A program made the translations under genes and the position numbers. From the NCBI GenBank assembly GCA_039545295.1, contig BCIK01000025.1, forward strand, positions 128,080 through 192,079: a stretch of DNA of 64,000 nt. The letters run 5' to 3'. Positions 45,718 through 57,789 of the stretch are shown here, piece after piece (position 1 is the first letter of the stretch; every line of letters begins with the position of its first letter). The notes beneath the pieces were generated by a model. That model did no database searches and was not told where the DNA came from. It saw only the letters and a program-made list of their open reading frames with translations. Source of the stretch: Udeniomyces pyricola. Taxonomy: Eukaryota > Basidiomycota > Tremellomycetes > Cystofilobasidiales > Mrakiaceae.

Positions 45718-47990
45718 TCAAACCCATCGACTTTGTCCTGAATCCATCATCGAAGTCACCTCCTTCCCACTCCTACTATCCTCATTCCCACCACGACGCC
45801 CATTTCCGCTTCCCGTTCCAGTCCCAGTCCCCGTTCCTCCGCCACCACCGGCGGATGAGGAGAGGGCGACTTTGGGTCGATGATGAAACACCGTTTTCGG
45901 ATACATCAGATGAGTCAAGTCCCGATTCTCTTCGATCCGAAGTTTCGTCGTCGTCGACGATGACGACGATGCAGGCAAGGACGTCGGTGGACCGGGTAGG
46001 GTCGTACTTGAAGAAGAAGAAGAAGGAGATGAATGAAACAAATGGGTTGGTGAGTCGTTGACATCGTTATCGTTGGCGTCTTCTTCTTCTTCTTCTTCGG
46101 TGAGAAGATGGGATGATGATGACGACGAGGGACCAAATCCATCTGGTTGTTCTCGTGGTTGTGGATGGTGAGGTCGAGGTCGAGGTGGTTGAAAGAGCCG
46201 TTTTGGGAGTGAACCCTCGTGGGGTGCCAAAGGACGACGACCGACGGTCAAAGGAGGTGGTGGTATCATCGTAGTTTGACGATGATCGCCTTGGTCTTGA
46301 GTAGGTTTGTCAGAGGAGTTAGAGGATAACTCCTCCAAGCCGGTCGTCGGCTCAGACTGAGATGAGAGAGGACGGTGATGGTGATGGTGATGGTGATGAT
46401 GGGAGGAGTGAGACGTCCTGAGAGACGTTAAAGGAGATGACGATGTTGTCGTCGTCGATGATACCGAGGAAGATGCCGAGAGACTACTAGGATGAAGCTC
46501 TCTCGGCTCACCCTGATCTGGGGCTTTCGGCGTCGGTGAGGACCCAGACGTACCGAACCCGTCGGGAAGGGAATCGATCGTCGGTAATCGATTAAACGGA
46601 GCATTCGACATGGATTGATGGTTCGTCGGGACTGGACCGTTCCGCCCATAGATGCAGTCGTTCAAGTCAGAACCCTGACTCTGATGATCGATGACGTCGT
46701 TTGCCTCCCCTCGACTAAAATCAAACCCCATCACCTTTCCTTCACTCATTATGACCTCCTCTCGCCCTTCATCCTCTTGCCCTTTCAAGATGCCCAAATC
46801 CCTCACGGCCTCCCTAAGGACCCCGCCACTTTCGTCGACCGAGTGAAGGAACCTCAAGAGGTCTTTGCAGAGCGTCCATTCACCCGCAGCCATGGCTGCC
46901 CGAAGGAGACGGACGGTATCCGTCGAGGAATCATCCAGTTGCTCGAGGTTGTGCAGGACGAGAAGGTAGGAAGTCGCCGTCTTGAGAAGGTTGGTAGAGA
47001 GACAAATCTGGTTGGATCAGGTGGAGTTGATTTGAAGGGAATGAGCAAAGGGAACGAGGAAAAGAGAGTGAAAAGCAAAAGAGAGAGAGAGAAAGAGATG
47101 AAAGCAACATCAGACACGATGGGTGGTTTCCCTAGCCTTGGAATATTTAGTCTTCTATCTAACCACACACCCTGCCCTCCCCTCCTTTCCCCTTGTCCCT
47201 CTCTCTGGTTTCCTATCTCTCCTTGGAACCCCTCATCGAGAGAGAGAGAGAGAGAGAAAAAGAATGAAAAAAAAGGAAAGTACCCGAACTCACTTCGAAT
47301 AAATCCCTTGGTTTCCCCACGACGTCAAACAAAAAGTTCCAACGCGTGACTTCCGTCTTTCGCGCGCACCCAACGACGACGTCGAGTGCCTGCGGGAAAT
47401 GATCGAGAAACTCGACGACGAGAGGAAGGACGCCCATCCGGTGGTGGTGATTCGGTAAGTCGGTTTGATGAGCGTCTTCCTCGTTCCCACCCAAGCCGAG
47501 AGAAGGTGGAAGGGACGACGACAAAGGATGGTTCAAGATGTCGAGATGGGATCCTTCTGTCTTGCCTCGATCTGCTCTAACGTGTCCAAAGGTTTCCTTC
47601 TCATGCCTTTCGTCCCATTTGTCTCTCGATCCTACTTCTGACCTACCCCAACCTCTTCCCTCCTCTTCCTCCCCTTCCTCCCTCACCACCGGCGTCCTCC
47701 CCACCGGTCCCTCATCACACTCCTTCTCCAACACGCCATGCAACAAAATCTCCAACGCATGCCCAAAGTACGACAACCGTTCAAAGTAGGCCGCGAATCG
47801 AACGGCCGACTTGACTTGACCGAGCGAGAGGTGAAACTTGAGGATGTGAGGGAGGAAGAGATGGGTTGACGTTTGAAGTTTGTACGTCGAAAAGGGCAGC
47901 GTCGGACGGAGTGAGAGTTCGGTTTCGAGTCCGATGATGATCCCTTTGTCCATGAGGACCGCTGAAGAGATGTAGAAACACACAAGTAGA

Positions 47991-48026
<36 letters not shown>

Positions 48027-51000
48027 CGTGTGGGAATGTCGGATTGGAAGGGAAAGGAAGCATAACAAGAAGAAATCGATACAGAGCGTCAGCCCACCAT
48101 AAAAGAAACTTTGCCTTGCCTCCACTCTACCTCTCATCCTTCTCTCCCAAAAGACCCAAATCGAACATGCAAAGAGACAACTCACACAAGGGATAGAAAT
48201 CCAAAGGCATGCTGACGCTCTCCGCGACCCTTTCATAACCCTTCTCGCCCATCATCATCATCATCCCTCTCCCTTCCCCTCCGCCTCCGCCTGATTCGCC
48301 CATCGACGAAGGCAAGAGTGGTAACGTCGAAACCGACGGTTTCACCCGATCCACCGTCAACGCATCCAACCAAACCCTCAATTTCTCTCCATCCCAACCC
48401 CAAAGCGAGTTTTCAAGCGTCCCAATGCCCGAGAGATGGGTCCAATACGACTCAATCCGGTCCGCTAGGATCTGAAGGTCGTATTTGACTTCTTCCGAGG
48501 ACGATGAGGAGGTCGTCGTCGTGGATGGGTTGGTGGAGGATTGGCGACGGGAGGAAGAAGTCGATCCTCCGGGATGAGAGGAAGAGGACGAGGTGGTGGT
48601 GAGGGTGGAAGTACGAGAGGGTTTTCGGGGACGGAGAAGGACGAGAGACGTATCGATGAGGAAAATGACGGTCGCAAGGGGTAGATCGTCGGATGGATGA
48701 CCGAGTTCTGATCATGAGAACCACGGGAACAAAACGAAACAAAAAAAAAAAAAAGTTCAGAGAGGCAAGAGAGAGGGAGGGGGAAGGGGGAAAGAAGGAG
48801 ATCATGGGAATTTCATCCGAGCCAAAAAAAGCATCAACGTACTTTTCTGAGCCAACGGGATCAACCAACTCATCGCTCTCACTCTCCCCGGAATGGCCAC
48901 GACGCCTTCGAAGCTGATACTCCCACAGAGTCTCAGCTCGACCGTCTCCTCCGTCGGAACGATGAGGAAATGGTAAAACGTGTTAGCGAGGGTGTAGACG
49001 AGAAGGGAATTGGCGTGGAGTGACAGGAGGTGGATGGGAGAAGGAAGGGAAACGGAAAGGAGATGTGATGTCGGCGTCAAGGTGTCGTCGCGCGAGTAGA
49101 GGCGGATCTGAAAAAGGGGAGTGAGGAGGGTGTGACATGGATGATGATGAAGAAGAAGATAAGGAGAGGTAGAGATGGTGAAGAAAGGTCATTCATGGTT
49201 GTTATTATTCGCTTTTCGTCAGTACCAACAACAAAAACAAAAACAAAAAAAAATATTTGTGTCGTCCTCAACGAGAGCGAGCGAAATGGAAAGAGAAAAA
49301 AAAAAGAAAGGAAGGATTGAACGAAACGAAACGAAACCGACTTGAAACGCACGCAATGTTCTTTCCCCATCTCAACTCCCGTCACCAACACATGCTCGAA
49401 CCAAACCATTCCACCCACCACTCTGAACGCTTCCTCCCAATCCGGATGGCCAAACAACTTCCATCGACCACTTCCTCGACTCCAATGGCAAAGACCTCTC
49501 CTTCCAGCGACGGCGACGAGTCGACCGTCTTCGCTGACGGTAGCGTATCGAATCGGGTGTTGGAGAGCGATATAATCGTTTGGGAGAGCAATCGGAAGCC
49601 AAGGCGCGAGTCCCGTCGTCGAGGTTGAAGGGCCGGAGATGGAAGAGAGAAGATGGGCCGAAGGTAAAGAAGATGCCGTGCTCAAGAGGAGGGACGATGG
49701 AAGCAGCAAGAGAGGGTACAAAGGTGAAGAAGGCGTAGGAAGCGTCGTGAACGAGGATTTGGCAAACGGAAGGATGAACAGTTCGAGAGGATTAGAAACG
49801 TCCAAAGGCGTTAAAGGTGGGGGTGAAGGTGCTAGCATCAACAATTCTGAGCCACCCGATAACCAAACGAGGCCTTGATTCGAAACGATACCCCTCATAA
49901 AGGCATCTTCCCTCGCTAGAGTCAAATCGACGTGTTCCCCTTTGTTATCGTCCTCGTCATGGCCTTGGCCGTGTTGGTCGGTTTCCCGGTCAGTTTTCTT
50001 GATGACGCCCCAAGCGAGGAGTCGACCGCCCGTGCTCCAGAGACCCCATCCACGTCGCCAACCAACAGCGAGAGCGTAGCCATCAGGTGTCCAGGCGAGT
50101 GACGTCACAGGTCCAGTGTGGAGGCGAGCGGAAGACGAATTGGTTGCTCGTGGAAGGGAGAGCGGAAGTGGGAGATGAGGGACAGGGGGGAGAGGCGCAG
50201 CAGGGAGAGTGTGAAGGTGAACCAAGCCACTAGATAGATTTGGCGGACGAGGGAAGAACGAGACATGATGGAAAAAAAGATGGTATCGAAGCGGTAGGAC
50301 ATGTGAAACAACCAGATCAAGACCGCGAAAAGAAGAAGAAGACAACAGAAGATGTTAGCCCTTCTCTATTTCCTCTCTCTCTTTCTCTCCGTCCTCTTCC
50401 TTGACCCCTCATCCCTCGTCCGCAAGATCTCGAACCAAGAACAGAGAGGAATGGAAATGCTGGAGGACAAGAAAGCATATAAAAAAGAAGAAAAAAAGAG
50501 AACAATCCAGGCCATTCACTCACGATTCCGTTCCTACCGCAATCAACGAAAACCTAGCATTCATCGCTGCAATCGTCGCAAACCCTTCTTCTTCTTCTCC
50601 TCCTCTTCCTTCTTTCCCACATCTATCTTCACCTCCACCCCGTTCTCGACCCAACTGTTGTCGTGGCAACTTTCCTCTTGACGACGATGCAGACCCAGAC
50701 GACTCGCCTCTCTTCCTTCCCTCCTCGCCCTCGGATTCGTTCCGAACGTTCTTGACAAGACTCCTCCGCTTCCTTCCTTGTTCTTCCAATTTCAATCTCC
50801 TCACCCCAAACTCTCTTACCCCACTCCCTCCTCCTCCGGTTCCATCACCATCATTCCTACCACCACCACCATCACCACCACTACTACTCCTGTTATTCCT
50901 CCCACCCATCTCCCCACCTCCTCCTTCGCGTCTCCTAAACGCCGAAGACGCAAACGCCAAATCAACCGAAACCCTCGGGTTCGTCGCTCCACTCGATCTA

Positions 51001-52709
51001 ACCCTATACCCGCCCCCTCCTCCTCCTGCTCCCATCCCTAGATTCCCTCTTCCTCCAAGTCCTCTCGAAGAGGAACCCATAGGAACGCCCGGATGAAGAA
51101 GCCAAACGCTGCCTTTGGACGTGACGACCGCATGGAGATCGAGGGGTCTCGAGTACGTGACTGAGATGGGATACTCATGGATCCCACTGTCACTGTCACT
51201 GTCACCGTTGCTGCTGCTGCTGCTGTTTCTGCTGTTGCTGTTGTTGTTGTTGTTGCTATCAGTCGTGATCGTCGAGGAAGTTCGTTTGGAAGCTACTACA
51301 TTCGATGGAAGTAAAGTCGGAATCGAGAGTTGGATCGGAGGATGGATCGGTGAAAGATCCAATGGGATCGGATACGGGATCGTAATGAGGGACGCAGCAG
51401 GGTACGTCAACGTGACCAAAAGGTGATCTGGATGAGGAGCTAGACTGTAAGTTCATCAAGGGTTTGGGTTCGTAGAGAGGAGGAAACAAGAAGGGGGTTT
51501 TTTTAGGGGGGGGGGGGGGNNNNNNNNNNNNNNNNNNNNNNNNNNNNNNNNNNNNNNNNNNNNNNNNNNNNNNNNNNNNNNNNNNNNNNNNNNNNNNNNN
51601 NNNNNNNNNNNNNNNNNNNNNNNNNNNNNNNNNNNNNNNNNNNNNNNNNNNNNNNNNNNNNNNNNNNNNNNNNNNNNNNNNNNNNNNNNNNNNNNNNNNN
51701 NNNNNNNNNNNNNNNNNNNNNNNNNNNNNNNNNNNNNNNNNNNNNNNNNNNNNNNNNNNNNNNNNNNNNNNNNNNNNNNNNNNNNNNNNNNNNNNNNNNN
51801 NNNNNNNNNNNNNNNNNNNNNNNNNNNNNNNNNNNNNNNNNNNNNNNNNNNNNNNNNNNNNNNNNNNNNNNNNNNNNNNNNNNNNNNNNNNNNNNNNNNN
51901 NNNNNNNNNNNNNNNNNNNNNNNNNNNNNNNNNNNNNNNNNNNNNNNNNNNNNNNNNNNNNNNNNNNNNNNNNNNNNNNNNNNNNNNNNNNNNNNNNNNN
52001 NNNNNNNNNNNNNNNNNNNNNNNNNNNNNNNNNNNNNNNNNNNNNNNNNNNNNNNNNNNNNNNNNNNNNNNNNNNNNNNNNNNNNNNNNNNNNNNNNNNN
52101 NNNNCCCCCTCCCCCCACTCTTCCCGCTAAAAAAAAAAACAAAGCGCGTACTAACCTCGTTGGACTTCCCGCGACCTCCCAACTCCCCTCCCAATCCAAT
52201 GTCCAACCCAACATCTCTCCCCCTTCTCCTCCTCCCGCCATAAACCTCTCTTCTCCACCTTCCTCTTTCCCTCCATCCCCTCCTCCTCCTCCTCCTCCTC
52301 CTTCTTCACCTATCATATCTCCATACGGTATCCCTTCCAATGCCACCAGACGATACTGCATCAACCACCCTTTCTCCGTCATGACCAAGAGTCGGGTACT
52401 ATCCCATCCGAACCAAGCTTGTCGATTCGGTCCGCCTTCGGTCCGCAGGGATTCAGGCGAGCGCGTAAGGAGGGAGAGGACGACGGCGGGTTTAGACGAC
52501 CATAAAGTGAGAGTGGTAGGTGTGAGGGAGAGGAAGAGGGTGGAAGTTCGGTTGGGAGAGAGGTGAAGGATGGGTGGTGAAGGCGATAGCGATGGTGATA
52601 ATGATGGTGATGATGGGGAATGAGAGGAGGAAGGGAAAGGAGAAGCAGGAGGTAGACTAGGAGCGACAGGTGAAGTCAAGATCGTAGGTGATCCATAAGG
52701 CCAGTACAT
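45718..52709 (-). CDS. RIC1: RIC1 homologue, subunit of the Ric1-Rgp1 Rab6/Ypt6 exchange factor
   Basis: Seven exons (52156-52709, 50524-51444, 49353-50229, 48843-49107, 48186-48707, 47294-47961, 45718-47007) join to 1,698 aa, longer than yeast Ric1 (about 1,050 aa). With Rgp1, Ric1 activates the Golgi Rab Ypt6 for endosome-to-Golgi recycling. The N-terminus MYWPYGSP and LTLWSSKPAVVLSLL match the family start; WD-like blades follow (GPVTSLAWTPDGYALAVGW, YATVSEDGRLVAVAGRRG). The C-terminal RIC1 domain shows LPHILKFHLSLGQVKSAVRFA, YFGHALEILLHGVLE, WNFLFDVVGKPRDLFE and LHNLEQLDDSSTDTVRLLRAA. The extra length is low complexity: poly-Ser/Asn/Gly loops in exon 2, Ser/Thr loops in exon 5, and a C-terminal tail with about nine His. 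Assembly gap 51520-52104 is in intron 1. Confidence 0.9.
51520..52104. other. Assembly gap in RIC1 intron 1
   Basis: A 585-bp run of N with plus-strand G residues on its left and C residues on its right. It falls between donor 52155 and acceptor 51445 of RIC1 on the minus strand. Confidence 0.95.
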
Positions 52710-53072
52710 CGTTCGAGGAGGGTTTCCTCAATTCCTGTTTGTAGACTGGGGGTTTGATAAAACTAGTGGTAGAGAGAGAGAGGGAGAGAGAGAGAGAGAA
52801 AGAGAGAGAGAGGTTGAGATTTGGTATACATCAATTGAGGATTAACTCTGGAATGACACCTTTGAACGAAACAGACGCGTCGAACGACATCCCGTTCGTC
52901 CCCCCNCCCCCCCCCCCGCTTAGGTTCGTAAGCCTCACAGTTGACAGCCGGCTCCAGACGCCGAGAAAGGACTATGTGCACAGCGTTGGAAGTCGAGAGA
53001 TAGGATGCGGATGACTGGCTGGGGTCTAGATAGACAGGTGGGGAAAGGAAACGACGACGACGACGACGAGGA

Positions 53073-53103
<31 letters not shown>

Positions 53104-53716
53104 GTCCATCGCGCGCGCACAAGCAAGCGCATGAGCCAAACAACTAACTCAGCATGATCCAAGAATGATGAAATGAATGATATTCTCATGATCAGCCCCA
53201 ACGATATTCTTTCTTTGAAACGGGTGACGACTAGACCTGCAAAACCTTCCACCACTGGTCCAACTCATATATATATATATATATCATTTCCACTGTCAGA
53301 CAACACTGAGGTATAGCCAAGCTATCCATCAACCGATCTTGATGGCGATAGCCCGCCGATACCGCGACATATATATAGTATGCCATCAACCATGGCGCCT
53401 CATGCAATATGCCAAAAAAAAAAAAAAAAGTTCTTTCGTTCCTCCATAGATCGCCCTGTCGGCCTTCCTCTCTCTCTCTCTCTTTTGAGTTCACTCATCC
53501 AAAAAAAAAAAAAAACTCCAATCTTGAGTCAACATAACATCATCCACATGAAAAATACAAACACAAATATACACTAAAAACACCTTATTTTAAAAAAATA
53601 AATAAATACAATACAATATCGAACCAAGAAAACGAAGCAAAAAAAAAAAGAAAAGAAAGAACCCCCCCCCCTCCCTCCCTCCCGCCCCAAACCAAAAACA
53701 AGAAACAAAACGGTTG

Positions 53717-53750
<34 letters not shown>

Positions 53751-54711
53751 AGGGTTAAGGGTGTGTGTGTGTGGAAAATGAGTCTTCCGGTCGCGACGAG
53801 AACTGAAACAGAGGTTAGGAGCCGGGGAAGGAAAGGTACCGAAAAATATATGCGGCGTATCATGAGAGCGTGAGTGTGAGTATGTAGATGGGGGGGTTGG
53901 GTGATTGGTGGGTTGAGGGGATGTAACGTTCTGATGATGATGATCAAGGGGGAGTAGAACGATCGAAGGGGAACGTAAAAGAGAGAGGGAAGCGGAAGGA
54001 CAGCGACCATCGATTCGAAAGCAAAAAAGAAGCAAAAGAAAAGGAAAAAAAAAACCAAGAAGCCAAGTCAAGAAGAAGGATTGAGATGGAGAGGCGGAGA
54101 GAATGGCAAGAGAAAAAAAAAGCATCAAGGGCAACAAAGAGGGCTATGCATGTATGTGAAATGCTAGACGTACGATGGAATGACGATACGATGAAGGATG
54201 TGATATGATATGATGGGATAGGATGTAGTAGGATAAGATGACGTGCCAAAGCAATCGTAAGGCTTTTTGCGAAACCATAACCACGTCGTCAATCGTAGGC
54301 CCAAGTCGATCGATCCGATTGGACGTCTTCCATCGCTGGGGAATGAAACGGGATATGTTCCACCAGCCACTAGGTGCATGTCGGTAGGATCGGGAAGACG
54401 AAGAACCGACGGCGAAGCCCGAGGTGTATGCATAGAAGAGCGTGATTTTGATGGAAGGGGGGGGGGGGGGGGGGGGGGGGGGGATAAGTGTATGGTAAGT
54501 CGAACCGGTGTTGCTCCGGAACCCCCTTCCGTTCCGCTGACTTCTCATGGTCCTCCCACGCGTCCTCTGGTCCCTCCCACCTCACTCCACTCCTTCACCC
54601 GTCCCAACCTCCTCTTCCATATCCCCCCCTCTCCACCCCCCTTTCCTCCTCTCCACCCCCATCCATTCCACCCCCATCCATTCCACCCCCATCCATTCCA
54701 CCCCCATCCCA
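52710..54711. other. 2-kb intergenic region with several microsatellites
   Basis: This holds the RIC1 promoter and the 3' flank of the PRELI gene. Repeats seen are a GA run (52770-52810), ACG and ATG trinucleotides (53051-53101), AT (53268-53285), two A runs, TG (53714-53751), a G run of about 25 (54458-54483), and a 15-bp unit CATCCATTCCACCCC repeated about four times (54658-54707) next to the PRELI stop codon. Bidirectional open frames here are composition artefacts. No gene or RNA was recognised. Confidence 0.55.
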
Positions 54712-56572
54712 TCAACTCGCCCCAACCCTCTCCCCAATCCTCCCTTTCCCCTCCCTCACCCTCTCCAACACATACCCCAACCCCTTCCTCGACTTCTCCA
54801 ACCCTTTCACAAACTTGGATTCCCCTAACGCTTCGACTTTCGCCCGGACCGACGTGAGGGTCGCCATGGGGCAGGTGACCCGACCTTCGATGGTGTGCAG
54901 CGTCGTTGGAGAGGGAAGTGAAGGAGACGAGAAGGAAGGGGAAAGGGAAGAGGAAGAGGACGAGGGTAAGGGAAGTGGTGACGATGAGGGACCAGGGGTC
55001 AGGATGGAAGTCTAGAGAAGAAGGAGGAGTTAGGCGAGGTGAGCCAGACCAGCCCAGGTCAAATCGTAGAATAGACAGAAAACAAGGAAAAGAAAAAGAG
55101 AAAACAAAAGAACGCGAGGATCAGTCTTAGGCTACAAGAACAAACACGACAGAAACAGAAAGAAAAAAAAAAACAGAAAAAAACAAAAAACATCCTTGAC
55201 AACCATGACGAAGAAAGCCACGACCATGCCAAGATCTCCACGAACCTCGATAATGGACAGATAGTTTTGTTGAGTGATGTTCCTCGTCGTCGACCTTAGA
55301 CACGCCTCGGGTGACCAAGGATAACACTGCCCGATATCGAGACCCCATATGATGAATCGAGAGAGACAAAAGAAATCATCCGGAACCAATCCGATCCGAT
55401 CCGAAAAGAAAGAAAAGGTCAAGCAAACAAGAAGGGGGGGGGGGGNGGGGGGGAAGAGGTCAGTTTTCTTTCCTCTTGAATGGGTTGGACGACTGATATT
55501 GACAGGTCCATCTTGTTCTTATTCATAAGCCTAAGGGAAAAAGGGGAAAGGGAAAGATCTCAAACATATCGAAAACCCTCCTCCCCTCCCCTGTTCCTTT
55601 CCCCCTTCCCAAACCCCCCATCATCACACCCCCCCTCAAAAACGCAATCGCCCCCAACAAAGACACATGAAAAAGCCAATTCACATCATCCATCCTGAGA
55701 TCGTCCTTCTAACGCGAGGAGTTGGAACGGCCCAACACGTAACGAAGGATCGTCCAGTCCTGTGAGGTTATTTATTATCATTATTCCAACGGAGGCACGG
55801 CATAGCCATTCAAGTCTCCCTCTTTCCTTCCCCCTCCTCCTCCCGCCCCCTGCCTCTCGCTGCGAAGGACCAGGGCAAGATCGACGAGAAGGGCAGGACA
55901 GGACAAGCAGAAACGAACTTCAGGGCCGAACCGCCCCGGAAGTCGGTCTACATCTGTCTAATCCCTTCCCTTCCTCTCTCCCTCTTTAAACCCTCCCCCC
56001 CCCCCCCAAAAAGAAAAAGAAGAAAACCTCTCATCAAACCCCCCACTTCCAGGCTTTGGAGAAACTCACCTCACTTTCCTCCAATACGATACTCCCCAAT
56101 GAGCTCCCCCAACCTCCAATCAACGCGCGGGCCCACATCGGGATACTCCCCTTTTTCTGAATGAGCCTCGTTGTTTTGAGGGTTCCGCTGGGAGTGATGG
56201 TTCGAGAGAGAACGTCGACGGATAAGATATGGGTCGCCCATGGGTTACTGGAAAGGGAGGAAAAAAAAAAAGGAAGGATGGTTGGGTTGGTTTGGTTAGA
56301 GAGGTGTGTGAAGGGGGAGTGGGGGTGTGTAAAGGGAAGGAGGGGAAAGACGTACGGGTAACGGGAGAAGTAGGCGAGGGCGACTTCGGAGAAATCACCC
56401 GAGCTTGATTAGGATATGTGTGGGATAGGGATGCGGAAAGAAAGAAAGAGAGAGAGAGAGAGAGAGGGGAGCGGGGGAGAAGGAATAGAAGAAGGAAGAA
56501 GAAGCGGTTGTTTGGATTCGATCCAACGCGCAAGCAAGGGCAAGAACGGGGTTCATCCGAAGTGAGCAGAGA

Positions 56573-56605
<33 letters not shown>

Positions 56606-56861
56606 AAAGGTTGGTTTGAGAGGAGAGTGAGTGAGTGAGTGAGTGAGTGAGGATGGAGATGACGAATAAGCCAAGGAGGAGGAGGAGGAGGAGGAAGCAG
56701 ACGACAGCAAGAGAGGGAAGGAAAGCAAACAAAGAAGGGGGAGGAAAGCGGCGAAAGCGTTAAGCCGTGCGTGAGTTTAAGTTGGACAGAGGAAACGATT
56801 GGAGCAAGGGCGTGAGAGAGGAGACGAACTAGGTGTGTGATTGATTAAAGGTGCGGACCAT
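54712..56861 (-). CDS. PRELI/MSF1-domain lipid-transfer protein (Ups family)
   Basis: Five exons (56830-56861, 56356-56403, 56070-56247, 55246-55326, 54712-55011) join in phase to 212 aa. The product opens MVRTFNQSHTYSGDFSEVAL, then YFSRYPNPWATHILSVDVL, RTITPSGTLKTTRLIQKKG and LRSTTRNITQQNYLSIIE, all matching PRELI/Ups proteins. These sit in the mitochondrial intermembrane space with Mdm35 and carry phosphatidic acid or phosphatidylserine between membranes. The last part has HTIEGRVTCPMATLTSVRAKVEALGESKF, replaced here in prose by its start HTIEGRVTC, and ends in the usual long helix (VKGLEKSRKGLGYVLERV). The middle of exon 5 is Ser/Pro-rich where relatives have ordered strands. Which Ups subgroup it belongs to cannot be told by eye. 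Confidence 0.85.
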
Positions 56862-57789
56862 GAGAGGTGGATGATTGGGTGGATGGGATGGGATGGGATG
56901 TGAATATGCGGCGGCGCAAGAGGAGAGAAGCGTAGAAGAAGAATAAGCAGAAGGGGGAAGGGATGGACGGGTCGACAAAGTGGAAGCAGACCTGAGGAAT
57001 CGCTGCTGGGGAAAAGAATGAGATCGACGATGCAAGCGGACGGAAACAGGAACGAAACGGTTGGCTCAGCTTGCTTGAGCTTGAGCTTGAGCGAAACCTC
57101 GGGCAGACGCGACGGCGCGGCGTCGGGCCCCCTTTACCGCCGCTTCGCTTGCCCGCTAGGCTAAGGCCGGGCCCATCAGTCAGATTTCTTGCGCTCGCCG
57201 AGACTCAGCCCGTCCGTCGTATGACTAGTTGGTTAGATTTGAGTTAAGTACGTTCCGTCATGATCATCATCCAACATTCCACACGCCCACGGCACGCATC
57301 ATCATCATCATCATCATCTTCATCGGCCACGTGTCCTCCCTCCTCAGCGCGCGTCGTCGCCATCTATATATGTACATACATAGTACGTAAGCCACATCTC
57401 AAGTGCACGTCGGGACTTTTGATATACATATTCCTTTCCCCCATCTCATACCGAAGGAACGTGAACGATCCCAGTTCCATTATTCCCAGAAAGCATAAAT
57501 AAATAAATAAAACCCATTCGAGACATCGATCTGCATTGCATTGCATAGCATAGCACAACACAGCACAGCACGTATAATCACTACGCACGAACCGTGCTCA
57601 TGGCATCTAATCCCCCCCCAATCGTAACACACTGAGCTACATATGAATCCTCTCATCTCAACTCCGCCCTCCAACACTCCAAGCAACCAACCCTTCCCTT
57701 CTCACCCAAACCACTCCCCCCATCCCAACCCCATGATCACATCGTCCTCCTAAAAAGAGACACCACCCCCTCCTCCCCACCTTTTTTGT
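56862..57789. other. Intergenic: PRELI promoter and ERG5 3' flank
   Basis: 928 bp. Features are a 6-bp tandem TTGAGC run (57073-57093), an ATC trinucleotide run (57296-57320), an AAAT run (57495-57511), and a ladder of 5-bp units of GCATA/GCACA type (57533-57570). CACGTG occurs at about 57328. No gene was recognised. Confidence 0.5.

Noticed and set aside
54267..55015. Two plus-strand frames rich in Pro/Ser/His
   Set aside because: They are antisense to the last exon of the PRELI gene and to a CATCCATTCCACCCC repeat.
55327..56069. Coding-like fragments inside the PRELI intron 3 (DWTILRY at about 55750 and VDRLPGRFGPE near 55935)
   Set aside because: Neither joins in phase with flanking exons to give PRELI sequence, whereas 56070 to 55326 does.
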